A DNA stretch of 64,000 bases from NCBI RefSeq assembly GCF_001442625.1, contig NZ_LMZQ01000010.1:1-64000 (forward strand), read 5' to 3'. Numbering within the stretch: the stretch's first letter is position 1; each line of letters opens with the position of its first letter. Both the position numbers and the translations under genes were made by a program. The notes beneath the pieces are model-generated. The model did not search any database, had not been told where the DNA came from, and saw only the letters and a list, made by a program, of their open reading frames with translations. Shown here piece after piece: positions 33,664 to 41,733 of this stretch. Source of the DNA: Pedobacter ginsenosidimutans (GTDB taxonomy: Bacteria; Bacteroidota; Bacteroidia; Sphingobacteriales; Sphingobacteriaceae).

Positions 33664-35079
33664 ATGAATTTTACGAAGATCAATCCCGAAATTTTAGCGG
33701 AAATTAAAGCTGCAATAGGAGCAGATAAAGTTTTTACTGATGTAGAAAGTTTAGATAATTACAGTCACGATGAAACGGAAGACCTACGCTTCCAGCCCGA
33801 AGTTGTGGTGAAACCAACTTCTCCCCAAGAAGTCTCTGCTTTACTTAGAATCTGTAACGCACATCATGTTCCTGTAACGCCACGTGGTGGTGGTACTGGT
33901 TTAAGCGGTGCCGCTCTACCAATTTACGGCGGTGTTTCTTTATCGATGGAAAAATTTAAGGCTATCTTAGCTATTGATACTGAAAACCTTCAGGCAACTG
34001 TTGAACCAGGCGTAATTACCGAAGAATTCATCAATGCTGTGGCCGAAAAAGGACTTCTTTACCCTGTTGATCCAAGCAGCAAGGGATCTTGTTTTATTGG
34101 TGGCAATGTAGCCCATGGTTCTGGTGGGCCAAGGGTTGTGAAATATGGAACAATACGTGAATATATCCTCAATCTCGAAGTGGTTTTGCCAAATGGAGAT
34201 ATCATTTGGACAGGTGCAAATACCCTTAAATATGCATCAGGTTATAATTTAACCCAGCTGATGATCGGTTCGGAAGGTACTTTGGGCGTGGTAACTAAAA
34301 TCGTTACCAAATTATTACCTAAACCTAGTCAATCGGTTTTAATGATGGGCTCTTTTAGCACGAATGAAGATGCATGCGCAGCGGTTTCTGCAATTTTTAG
34401 GGCAGGGGTAACGCCATCGGCTTTAGAGTTTATGGAGCGGAAAGGAGTGGAATGGGTAATTAAATTTGATGATATTAAGTTCGATTTAAAAGATGATGTT
34501 GCTGCTTTATTGATGATTGAGTTCGATGGGGATGATTTGGATGATATCTTTAAAAACTGCGAGAAAACCAATGTTGTTTTAGAAGAGCATCGCTGTACGG
34601 AAGTTTTATTTGCAGATACCGCTTCTCAAAAAGAAGAACTCTGGCGGATGAGAAGAACGATGGCCGAATCGGTAAAATCCAATTCTGTATACAAAGAGGA
34701 AGATACCGTTGTTCCGCGTGCGGCTTTACCTAAGTTAATCAATGGCATCAAAGAAATTGGTGCAAAATACGGTTTCGAAAGTGTTTGTTATGGTCATGCC
34801 GGTGATGGAAACCTGCACGTAAATATCATTAAAGCTGGAATGAGCGATGAAGACTGGAAAAACAAACTCAGATTTGGCATTGCCGAAATATTCGAATTAA
34901 CAACCGCTTTAGGTGGTACATTATCTGGTGAACACGGAATCGGTTTGGTGCAAAAAGAATTTATGCCAATCAAGTATTCAGAAATCCACCTTAATTTAAT
35001 GCGGGGTATTAAAAAAGTTTTCGATCCGAATGGGATATTAAATCCTGGCAAAATTATGCCTGATGTTTCTAGTTATTAG
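33664..35079 (+). CDS. glcD: FAD-binding oxidase, GlcD/D-lactate dehydrogenase type
   Basis: 471 residues from the ATG of MNFTKINPEI; a longer frame overlaps folB and is rejected. The FAD-binding PCMH domain shows TPRGGGTGLSGAALP, SKGSCFIGGNVAHGSGGPR and TLKYASGYNLTQLMIGSEGT. The C-terminal FAD-oxidase domain has CYGHAGDGNLHVN and GGTLSGEHGIGLVQKEF, the His and Glu-His typical of GlcD, D-lactate and D-2-hydroxyacid dehydrogenases. The likely reaction is oxidation of a 2-hydroxy acid, passing electrons to quinone or cytochrome. No glcE or glcF partner is nearby, so a stand-alone lactate/2-hydroxyacid enzyme is more likely than a full glycolate oxidase. Confidence 0.87.
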   Translation: MNFTKINPEILAEIKAAIGADKVFTDVESLDNYSHDETEDLRFQPEVVVKPTSPQEVSALLRICNAHHVPVTPRGGGTGLSGAALPIYGGVSLSMEKFKAILAIDTENLQATVEPGVITEEFINAVAEKGLLYPVDPSSKGSCFIGGNVAHGSGGPRVVKYGTIREYILNLEVVLPNGDIIWTGANTLKYASGYNLTQLMIGSEGTLGVVTKIVTKLLPKPSQSVLMMGSFSTNEDACAAVSAIFRAGVTPSALEFMERKGVEWVIKFDDIKFDLKDDVAALLMIEFDGDDLDDIFKNCEKTNVVLEEHRCTEVLFADTASQKEELWRMRRTMAESVKSNSVYKEEDTVVPRAALPKLINGIKEIGAKYGFESVCYGHAGDGNLHVNIIKAGMSDEDWKNKLRFGIAEIFELTTALGGTLSGEHGIGLVQKEFMPIKYSEIHLNLMRGIKKVFDPNGILNPGKIMPDVSSY

Positions 35080-35094
35080 GAAACATTAAAAATT

Positions 35095-35147
35095 GTCGTC
35101 ATTTCGAGCGGAGTGCAACGCAGTCGAGATGACGATCTCCGTTTTTT
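35095..35147. repeat. Short CGTCATTTCGA inverted repeat between convergent genes
   Basis: GTCGTCATTTCGAGCGGAGT and CAACGCAGTCGAGATGACGA form a hairpin, followed on the plus strand by CTCCG and eight Ts. Here a member of the dispersed repeat group very probably doubles as the terminator of the folB-glcD transcript. Confidence 0.7.
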
Positions 35148-35630
35148 TTACAGCTGTTCAAAACCGAGCATCTTTTGCTTTTCTTCTTCAGGAATGGCGG
35201 TCGGTTTGCCTGTGGCGTAATCAACCGCAATACAAACGGTTTTGCCTTTACTGCAGATTACCTCTTCAGCCCCTTTTATTTTCACAATCTGGTAATCCAG
35301 ATCAAAACTGGTATTGCCAATCCTCGATGTTTTTACATGAATAGCAATTTTATCATTCATTACAATCGGTAGAATATAATCAAGTTCTGCGTGAGCAATT
35401 ACGATTCCGGTTTTCTTCCAGTCCCATTTTATAATTTCTTCCCAATATTTGGTTCTGGCAATTTCGAGGTAGGTAAAATAAATGGAATTATTAACATGCC
35501 CCATCATATCGAAATCAATAAAGCGCAAATGGATATTGGTTTTATAGTTGAATTTGTCTGAAAAATCCTTTATTTCTGCCAATTTGTCTTTTGATTTGGA
35601 TTTATTTTGCCAAAATGTCTTGAATATCAT
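35148..35630 (-). CDS. Acyl-CoA thioesterase (4HBT hotdog fold)
   Basis: 160 residues. The 4-hydroxybenzoyl-CoA thioesterase-like signature is clear: HLRFIDFDMMGHVNNSIYF with candidate catalytic Asp41, then YLEIARTKYWEEI, and the downstream strands IVIAHAELDYILPI and FDLDYQIVKI. About 30 charged residues precede the fold. Such proteins hydrolyse acyl-CoA or acyl-ACP thioesters in the cytoplasm; substrate choice is not predictable. It is divergent from the Hsp20 gene and convergent with glcD. Confidence 0.85.
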   Translation of the reverse strand: MIFKTFWQNKSKSKDKLAEIKDFSDKFNYKTNIHLRFIDFDMMGHVNNSIYFTYLEIARTKYWEEIIKWDWKKTGIVIAHAELDYILPIVMNDKIAIHVKTSRIGNTSFDLDYQIVKIKGAEEVICSKGKTVCIAVDYATGKPTAIPEEEKQKMLGFEQL

Positions 35631-35706
35631 AAATTTTTGGTTTGGTATGTAAGTTGAATATGGTGTATTATCAATTTAAAAATTAAAAAAATAAAGAATA
35701 AGCGAT

Positions 35707-36141
35707 ATGACACTAGTAAATTTTAACAACAGAACCCGTAACACAGCTCCTTACTTTAACAATGTTTTTGATTCATTGTTTAGCGATGCAGTAACTAAAA
35801 ACAAAATGGTTGATAAATCGCCAAATGTGAACATTTACGAAAATGAAGCTGCGTATGTAATTGAGTTGGCTGCTCCAGGTTTAAAGAAAGAAGATTTTCA
35901 GATCAATTTAAAAAAAGACACACTTTCTGTTTGGGCAGAAGTTAAAAAAGACGAAACCCAGGTAGCTAAAGATTTTACACGTAAAGAATTTGATTATAGC
36001 TCATTTGCAAGATCATTTAATTTACCAGATAGTGCCGATGGCGATAATATTACTGCTGAATACAAAGACGGTATTTTATCGATCAATATCAGCAAAAAAG
36101 ACGATGCTAAATTACAGCACAAAGAAATTGTAGTATCGTAA
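35707..36141 (+). CDS. Small heat-shock protein (Hsp20 / alpha-crystallin family)
   Basis: 144 residues, typical of bacterial sHsps that hold unfolding proteins. The alpha-crystallin domain covers about 35-140: SPNVNIYENEAAYVIELAAP, GLKKEDFQINLKKDTLSV, the long loop region, FARSFNLPDSADGDNITAEY and the C-terminal KDGILSINISKK. The N-terminus is short with Phe and Asn residues, as in small oligomeric members. No C-terminal IxI tail motif is evident beyond EIVVS. It is monocistronic, with a structured 3' region and a strong terminator about 140 bases downstream. Confidence 0.93.
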   Translation: MTLVNFNNRTRNTAPYFNNVFDSLFSDAVTKNKMVDKSPNVNIYENEAAYVIELAAPGLKKEDFQINLKKDTLSVWAEVKKDETQVAKDFTRKEFDYSSFARSFNLPDSADGDNITAEYKDGILSINISKKDDAKLQHKEIVVS

Positions 36142-36165
36142 TAAAGATATTCTCGAGAGAGGATT

Positions 36166-36265
36166 TTTCATAATAGTTTAGTTTTTTTCAAAGGTTATGA
36201 ATCTTGCATCAGCTGAGTTTGAGGTAAGTGTGATTGATTACTGATGCAGATTTCATAATAGTTTA
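36166..36265 (+). other. Hsp20 3' region: 15-bp direct repeat flanking a GCATCAG hairpin
   Basis: TTTCATAATAGTTTA occurs exactly twice, at 36166-36180 and 36251-36265. Between the copies, GCATCAG and CTGATGC can pair around a 28-base loop. The whole block lies between the Hsp20 stop and its terminator, so it would be part of the 3' untranslated region. Possible roles are mRNA stability control or an embedded small RNA; both are speculative. Confidence 0.45.
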
Positions 36266-36277
36266 AGTTTAGGTTTT

Positions 36278-36315
36278 ATAAGGTTAATGCTGGATGGCAT
36301 TAACCTTATTTTTTT
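36278..36315 (+). terminator. Strong rho-independent terminator downstream of Hsp20
   Basis: A 13-bp perfect stem (ATAAGGTTAATGC / GCATTAACCTTAT) with loop TGGATG is followed by seven Ts. It is the best terminator in the window and ends the Hsp20 message. Confidence 0.9.
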
Positions 36316-36322
36316 AAGTGAG

Positions 36323-36448
36323 GTCGTCATTTCGACCGCAGTGTTCCAAAGGAACTCCTTCTGAGGAGAAATCTGTCTAGTTGAATAAAGATATTAGATT
36401 TCTCCATTCCGCTGCGCTTCATCCGATAGCTATCGGATCGAAATGACG
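36323..36448. repeat. Dispersed inverted repeat with CCGATAGCTATCGG
   Basis: It starts GTCGTCATTTCGACCGCAGT, holds a TTCCAAAGGAACTCCTTCTG hairpin segment, then CATCCGATAGCTATCGGATC, and ends GAAATGACG. It is nearly the same layout as the copies at 17711 and 46435. It lies upstream of the leaderless gene at 36543 but stops about 80 bases short of its promoter. Confidence 0.75.
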
Positions 36449-36530
36449 TTGCCTTAAGGCCTTGCAGCCGCTTAAGTATTTAGATTGATTTTAAGTTACA
36501 TTCTTAAAATCACCTTAATCTCATTTTTCG

Positions 36531-36538
36531 TACTTTTG
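36531..36538 (+). promoter_or_regulatory. -7 promoter element placed for a leaderless transcript
   Basis: TACTTTTG matches the Bacteroidota TAnnTTTG exactly. Only four bases (CGGC) separate it from the ATG, so transcription should begin at or within a base or two of the start codon. No ribosome-binding site could fit. Confidence 0.65.
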
Positions 36539-36542
36539 CGGC

Positions 36543-37859
36543 ATGGAGAGAGAAATTCTGGATACAAAGCGTAAAGCACTTAAAATAAACCTTGACCCGA
36601 GAATTTATGGCACCTTTGCCGAGATAGGAGCGGGACAGGAAGTTTCTAGAAACTTTTTTAATGCTGGCGCAGCATCTGGAACAGTCGCCAAAACGATGTC
36701 GGCTTACGACATGACTTTTAGCGACGCTATTTATGGAGCAGAAACCAATGGCCGTTATGTAAGTCAGAACCGCCTTTTGCAGATGCTCGATCACGAATTC
36801 GGTTTACTCAATGAGCGTTTATCGGGCGAAAAATACGAAAGCCGTACGTTTTTCGCCTTCGCTGATACTGTTACTACCCTGAATTATAAACGTACCAACG
36901 AGCCTCATGGCTGGGTTGGTCTTCGTTTCCAGAGCGAGCCAGGTGGCTCACCAAATGAAATATTTTTCCACGTACGTTTGTTGGATACAGATGTAAACAT
37001 GCAGCAGCGTGTTTTAGGGATAATTGGTGTTAACCTACTTTATGCAGCATTTTACCATTATCAGGATCCAAAATTGATGGTAGAATCTTTAGCTGATAAC
37101 TTAACCATCGGATCTGTAGAAATCGATTTGATTTCGGTAAAAGGGCCGGCTTTTCCAGGTGTAGATAATATCCTGCTTAATCTGTATATGATTATGAAGG
37201 ATTTCTCGGCAGCAGCAATTTTCGATGCAGATGCGCACCCCCGCCAGGCCAAAGATCTTTTGTACAAAAAGGATATCATGATTTTAAGGACCAAATATGG
37301 TCAGAAATCATTACCTAACTTTAACCTTTTTAATAAAGCTACCGATCAGTTTAAACGTACAAACAAGGTAGAGGAAGGGAACCTAGCGGTAATGATAGAG
37401 GTTTTGTTAACTAACGTTTTAACAGATGGACAAGAAACTCCTGATGATATCGACCTGGAAACAGTAGCTAAAAGAGCACAGGAAATGTGCGATACGGGTA
37501 ACATCGTGATCGTATCCAACTTTACCCGCCACAACCGCCTGGCGAAATATTTGGCAAGGTGCAAACCTAAAAGTGTTGGCTTGGCAACAAACATCAACAA
37601 CTTAAAATTTGTATTCAATTCTAAAAATTTTACCGGAGAAAATTATTCAGGTCAGTTATTAAGCTATGTGAACGATATGTTTAACACCAATGTGCGGTTA
37701 TTTGCTTATCCTTTCCTGGATAAAAAGACCAATCAGGTAATTACCACGGCAAATATGCCCGTTACGCCAGAGGCAAAACCTTTATTCGATTTTCTTTTGA
37801 TAAACGGTTATATTACTGATATTAAGGATTATAGTGAGGATGAGGTGAAGACGGTTTAG
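36543..37859 (+). CDS. Conserved cytosolic protein of unknown function
   Basis: 438 residues with no signal peptide or membrane helix. It starts MEREILDTKRKALKINLDPR and contains GTFAEIGAGQEVSRNFFNAG, GTVAKTMSAYDMTFSDAIYG, WVGLRFQSEPGGSPNEIFFH and IVIVSNFTRHNRLAKYLARC. These blocks look strongly constrained, and I recall similar proteins in Bacteroidota and Proteobacteria annotated as hypothetical or (without support) as nucleotidyltransferase- or TonB-related. No ATP loop, zinc motif or SAM motif is certain; GAGQEVSRNF is nucleotide-loop-like at best. The promoter suggests a leaderless mRNA. It is single, with repeats on both sides. Confidence 0.7.
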   Translation: MEREILDTKRKALKINLDPRIYGTFAEIGAGQEVSRNFFNAGAASGTVAKTMSAYDMTFSDAIYGAETNGRYVSQNRLLQMLDHEFGLLNERLSGEKYESRTFFAFADTVTTLNYKRTNEPHGWVGLRFQSEPGGSPNEIFFHVRLLDTDVNMQQRVLGIIGVNLLYAAFYHYQDPKLMVESLADNLTIGSVEIDLISVKGPAFPGVDNILLNLYMIMKDFSAAAIFDADAHPRQAKDLLYKKDIMILRTKYGQKSLPNFNLFNKATDQFKRTNKVEEGNLAVMIEVLLTNVLTDGQETPDDIDLETVAKRAQEMCDTGNIVIVSNFTRHNRLAKYLARCKPKSVGLATNINNLKFVFNSKNFTGENYSGQLLSYVNDMFNTNVRLFAYPFLDKKTNQVITTANMPVTPEAKPLFDFLLINGYITDIKDYSEDEVKTV

Positions 37860-38135
37860 AGGATTGATCTATCGAGAACCGTCATCTCGACTGTAGTGCA
37901 ACGTAGTGGAGAGATCTATTAGTAGAAATTTTAGGCGATTAGAAAATGAAAGTCAGTACTCCATCGGATAATTCAGTCCTTCTTTCCGTTACAAGTCCGC
38001 ACCCGATGAAGGATCGGGTTTACGGGCTTTACACTCCAATAAGGTTTATAAACAAAGGCTTTTACAGGTATAAGACCGTTTCGATGCCCAATAGCTAGTT
38101 ATAGGTGCTTCACTAGGTTCAGAATATAATGGATT
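37860..38135. repeat. Repeat-rich intergenic stretch, no gene
   Basis: Contains a half copy of the CGTCATTTCGA-type repeat (ACCGTCATCTCGACTGTAGT, 37878-37897), a CCCGATGAAGGATCGGG hairpin near 38011 and a tail CCCAATAGCTAG related to the CGATAGCTATCG core. No T-tailed terminator is evident between the convergent genes here. Confidence 0.5.
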
Positions 38136-39785
38136 TTAAGAACTCAAATCTTTACTGATCTTCAAGGCTTCCTCAATAATTTCTTTTGGATAATGAGACA
38201 TTTCGAGGATTTTGATTGCATTTTTGGTTTTAAGCGGACCTTCCTTTAATTTATGATCAAAAATAAGCTCATTATCGGTTATTGTTTCTGTAAAATGATG
38301 AAGTTCATACTCTTCTGCAAGCATATTAGATAATTCGATATCGTGTGTAGCCACAAAAGTTAAATTTTGCTCACGGTTTAAATGCGACAATATGGCTTTG
38401 GCTGCAGCAATCCTTTCTATCGTATTGGTACCTTTAAATACTTCGTCCAGAATAAAAAGATTCTGATCAGGATTTTTAACTGCTTCAATCAATGTCGACA
38501 TTACGTCAACTTCCTCTAAAAAATAGCTTTTACCCTGAAACAAGTTATCGTCGATTCTTATTGAAGTGTGCAACTTGAAAAATGGTGCGCTATAAAATTC
38601 TGCAAAACAAATATAAATGGTTTGAGCCAATAATGAATTGATTGCAACAGTACGGAGAAAAGTTGATTTGCCAGACATATTTGAACCAGTAATCAACATG
38701 CTTTTCTGATCTAACTTTACTTCATTTTCAATACAATTTTTAATTAGGGGATGCCTAATACCTTTTATTTCAATTCCTTTATGTGGTTCGGTAAATTGGG
38801 GTTCGCAGATCTGTTCACTTTCCCTTAATGAGGCTACAGCTATTGCTATATCTATCGATCCAACATATTGGTAAAGATTTAAAATATCATTCTGATTGTT
38901 TTCGATGAGCTTGATCAACTTGAAAAAAGTAAAGATTTCGATCAAGAAGATTGCTTTAATAATCTCGAACAGGTAAAGTGGCACCTGACTTAAATCGCCT
39001 TGATTATTCTGACTGAAATCCTGATAAAGAATGCCGATTCTTCGCTGAAATTTCCTGAACATCGGAATAGCGTTTTTTATTTTATCAGCCTCAAATGGTA
39101 TTTTTTCTTTTACCAGTTTTCTCGAAACATTAATCAAAATATTAAGCTGTGAGAGTGATTTGGTGAAAATAAGTAAATGTTTTTTATTCCAATAGTTTAA
39201 ATAAGTGGCATTAAATGTAATCAACAGAAGTGCCAATATTAAACAGACTGAAACTTTAATGGATAAAATCAATAAGATTGCTAAAATGAGCAGATCTATA
39301 GAAAGCCATCTAAACCAGGCTGGCTTTTCTACCAATTTATCATTTAACAATAGTACTACTGAGTAACTTTCGTTACTGTTTAATTTTATAAGTTCGGTTT
39401 GGACTTTTTCCCTGATTTCTTGGTGTGTGGTAAAAAAATCGGCCTGATCTTTTAACTTTTCAAGCTCCTCCAGGTTACTAGTTGGTTTTGCAAGTTTATT
39501 GTAGAGGAATTGTTGACCAATTTTACTTGTGGTACGATCTATTTTCGCAAATAACTGATCGAAATCGATATCGGCCATGGTTTGGTAAGAAAGTGTATGG
39601 AATACCTTTTCCTTTACATAGGTTGAATACCAACTTGCCTTATTGAAATTAATAGGTTCTGTTTTTTCTTTTCCCCAGCTGTTTTTAAGGTCTTTTAAAA
39701 TTTGCTTTTTCTTTTTTCTCGCATCAAAAAGAGCAAATATCATTAAAAGTATTATGGCTGCGATGCCGAATAATAGATAGTTCAT
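38136..39785 (-). CDS. Membrane-anchored MutS-family ATPase
   Basis: 549 residues. The C-terminal 200 residues are a MutS ATPase: HPLIKN, Walker A TGSNMSGKST at about 366-375, Walker B FILDEVFKGTNT with Asp447-Glu448, and THDIELSNML. The middle is a lever/clamp-like helical region. Unlike MutS, it has an N-terminal membrane helix (1-20), a pair at about 160-195 and another hydrophobic stretch near 270-290, and it lacks the mismatch-binding domain. Such MutS-like proteins are common in Bacteroidota, and their role is unclear; DNA repair should not be assumed. It follows the LytTR regulator gene by about 40 bases and may share its message. Confidence 0.85.
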   Translation of the reverse strand: MNYLLFGIAAIILLMIFALFDARKKKKQILKDLKNSWGKEKTEPINFNKASWYSTYVKEKVFHTLSYQTMADIDFDQLFAKIDRTTSKIGQQFLYNKLAKPTSNLEELEKLKDQADFFTTHQEIREKVQTELIKLNSNESYSVVLLLNDKLVEKPAWFRWLSIDLLILAILLILSIKVSVCLILALLLITFNATYLNYWNKKHLLIFTKSLSQLNILINVSRKLVKEKIPFEADKIKNAIPMFRKFQRRIGILYQDFSQNNQGDLSQVPLYLFEIIKAIFLIEIFTFFKLIKLIENNQNDILNLYQYVGSIDIAIAVASLRESEQICEPQFTEPHKGIEIKGIRHPLIKNCIENEVKLDQKSMLITGSNMSGKSTFLRTVAINSLLAQTIYICFAEFYSAPFFKLHTSIRIDDNLFQGKSYFLEEVDVMSTLIEAVKNPDQNLFILDEVFKGTNTIERIAAAKAILSHLNREQNLTFVATHDIELSNMLAEEYELHHFTETITDNELIFDHKLKEGPLKTKNAIKILEMSHYPKEIIEEALKISKDLSS

Positions 39786-39825
39786 GTAAGGTGCTAAAGG
39801 CTTACAATATACATGATAAATGCCT

Positions 39826-40524
39826 TTATTTTAATAACTTTTCAATTACCTGTTTATAGCTATCGCTTACAGGCAACTCCTTATCCGCTATAAATAAAGC
39901 GTTTTTTCTAATGGATGTTATTTTGTTGATATTTACGATAAATGATTTGTGGATCCTCTCGAAATAAGCGGGCAGTTGTTCTTCTATACTTTTCATACTC
40001 ATGCGCACCACCGCAGCTTTCGGACTTGTTGAAATATTGATCTGGATATAATCTTTGAGTCCTTCTACGTAAGTAATCTCATTATAATTGATCTTCATCA
40101 AGCTGTAGCCCACATTTACAAACATATAATCCTGTTTGGGTAGGTTGTTATGTTCTGCTGATTGTTTGAGTTCGTAAAGATCTTTTGCTTTATTACATGC
40201 TTTCATAAAACGGTCGAGTGATACCGGTTTCATTAAATAATCTACCACATCGAGCGCAAAACCATCTAAAGCATATTGTTTATAGGCAGTTACAATAATT
40301 ACCATTGGCTTTTTAACCAAACTCTGGATAAATTGTAAACCCGTAATACCTGGCATTTGGATATCGATAAAAATGAGGTCTATCGATTGTTCCTGCATAA
40401 TTTTATTGGCAACAAAAGCATCATCGCAGCTGTTCACCAGTTCCAAAAATGGAATACGGCTAATGTTATCAGCCAGTAATTGCAAGGCTAAGGGCTCATC
40501 ATCAATGGCTAAACATTTTATCAT
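39826..40524 (-). CDS. LytTR-family response regulator
   Basis: 232 residues. The receiver domain has the acidic pocket IDDEP (8-9), the phospho-acceptor Asp54 in FIDIQMPG and Lys99 in YLMKPVS. The C-terminal LytTR DNA-binding domain covers about 130-232 (DYMFVNVGYSLMKINYNEIT, VEGLKDYIQIN, FERIHKSFIVNINKI). Its ATG overlaps the stop of the histidine kinase gene as ATGA, so the pair is co-translated. The upstream neighbour on the same strand is a MacAB-TolC-type efflux operon, which is a candidate target. Confidence 0.92.
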   Translation of the reverse strand: MIKCLAIDDEPLALQLLADNISRIPFLELVNSCDDAFVANKIMQEQSIDLIFIDIQMPGITGLQFIQSLVKKPMVIIVTAYKQYALDGFALDVVDYLMKPVSLDRFMKACNKAKDLYELKQSAEHNNLPKQDYMFVNVGYSLMKINYNEITYVEGLKDYIQINISTSPKAAVVRMSMKSIEEQLPAYFERIHKSFIVNINKITSIRKNALFIADKELPVSDSYKQVIEKLLK

Positions 40525-41588
40525 GCTGTTAATTTTAAAGTTAGGTAAACATTAAACCAGCCATCTTTTTTCTCAATTTCCAGTTGATGATCTTTACCGT
40601 AGAGTAAGTTTAAGCGTCTGCTTACATTCGCAAGGCCAATGCCAGATGCGGCATCTTTTACCTCATTCTCATCTTCGCTAAATTTATTTCGAACAGTAAA
40701 CGCCAAAAGTTCATCTTCTGTTTTTAAATCAACAAAAATCTGCGGTTTTTCAATCATCCCAACCCCATGTTTAAAGGCATTTTCGATAAATGGGATCAGT
40801 AACATAGGTTCTATTTCGTCAAACTCACTTTCAATATCAATGTTTGTTTCTATAACTACTTTTTTGCCGAAACGCTGTTTTTGCAGATCTATATAAGCCT
40901 GCAGGTATTCGGTTTCAGTTTTAATGGAGACCTTTTCTTCGTCGGTTTCATATAACATATATTGCATCAAACCAGATAATTTCATTACGGTTGGCTCCAA
41001 TTCATTGCTTTTTAGTCTTACCAGTGCCACAATGTTGTTTAAAACATTAAAAATGAAGTGTGGACTGATCTGTGACCGTAAAAACGAAAGTTCGGTTTTC
41101 ATGTTCTCCTGTTCGCGCTGCAAAGCTCTTTTTTCTTCACTGATCCGGTCTGAAATCATGGTAAAGGCGGTACTGGCGGCAATGGTTAATAAAAAAGTCG
41201 GTGTGTTAAACCAAAGCGTTCTGCCGAGGTTGAAATCAAAATTGGGCAGTAAAACTCTGAATAATATGGAGTGAATGGTAATTGCCAAAAGTAAACAGCC
41301 GATAAATGACAAGCCGTACCACAGATATTTCTTTTTATAGAAAAATGATGGAATTAAAACCTTATGATTTAAATAAAATATGGCAATCCAATAAAAGTAA
41401 CTGATGAAATTTAATCGCAGGAACTGGTTTTCGTCGTAACTGCTTATTGGGTGAGGAGGACGGCTTCGGTTAACATTAATAATATAAGGCAAAGTGATCA
41501 AAACCACCCATACCAGAATGTGCAGGGTAATTTTTATCCACTTTTTGGAGAAATTAATCGTCATTATTTTTTCTTTGGCGCTTTGCAT
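40521..41588 (-). CDS. LytS/YehU-type sensor histidine kinase
   Basis: 355 residues, or 347 if the second Met (MTINFSKKW) is used. Four transmembrane segments span about 18-40, 60-80, 88-112 and 128-148, with no large sensor domain. The His_kinase domain has SQISPHFIFNVLNNIVALV with phospho-acceptor His177, and the HATPase domain has MLLIPFIENAFKHGVG and GIGLANVSRRLNLLYG. It pairs with the overlapping LytTR regulator. The signal is unknown; with so little outside the membrane it may sense membrane or envelope state. Confidence 0.92.
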   Translation of the reverse strand: MQSAKEKIMTINFSKKWIKITLHILVWVVLITLPYIINVNRSRPPHPISSYDENQFLRLNFISYFYWIAIFYLNHKVLIPSFFYKKKYLWYGLSFIGCLLLAITIHSILFRVLLPNFDFNLGRTLWFNTPTFLLTIAASTAFTMISDRISEEKRALQREQENMKTELSFLRSQISPHFIFNVLNNIVALVRLKSNELEPTVMKLSGLMQYMLYETDEEKVSIKTETEYLQAYIDLQKQRFGKKVVIETNIDIESEFDEIEPMLLIPFIENAFKHGVGMIEKPQIFVDLKTEDELLAFTVRNKFSEDENEVKDAASGIGLANVSRRLNLLYGKDHQLEIEKKDGWFNVYLTLKLTA

Positions 41589-41626
41589 CGCTAAGTTATT
41601 ATTTATTATGTTTTTTTAATGTGTTT

Positions 41627-41709
41627 CGTCACGCTGATCCGATAACTATCGGATTTATTTCAAGGTAAATGCGAAATATTTTAAGGTTCCCGCCTGCGCG
41701 GGGATGACG
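41627..41709. repeat. Dispersed inverted repeat with variant CCGATAACTATCGG core
   Basis: Starts CGTCACGCTGATCCGATAAC and ends CCCGCCTGCGCGGGGATGACG. The palindrome core has one base change compared with the other copies. It separates the efflux operon from the sensor kinase gene. Confidence 0.65.
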
Positions 41710-41733
41710 ATATTTTCGTTTGGATACTTGATG

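Noticed and set aside
36510..36794. 94-codon minus-strand frame across the start of the unknown cytosolic gene
   Set aside because: It would overlap a strong promoter and the start of a well-constrained protein, and shows no motif.
40924..41274. 116-codon plus-strand frame opposite the histidine kinase gene
   Set aside because: Its composition is low-complexity and serine-rich, as expected for the antisense of a helical protein, and there is no promoter or family signal; the kinase on the other strand is certain.
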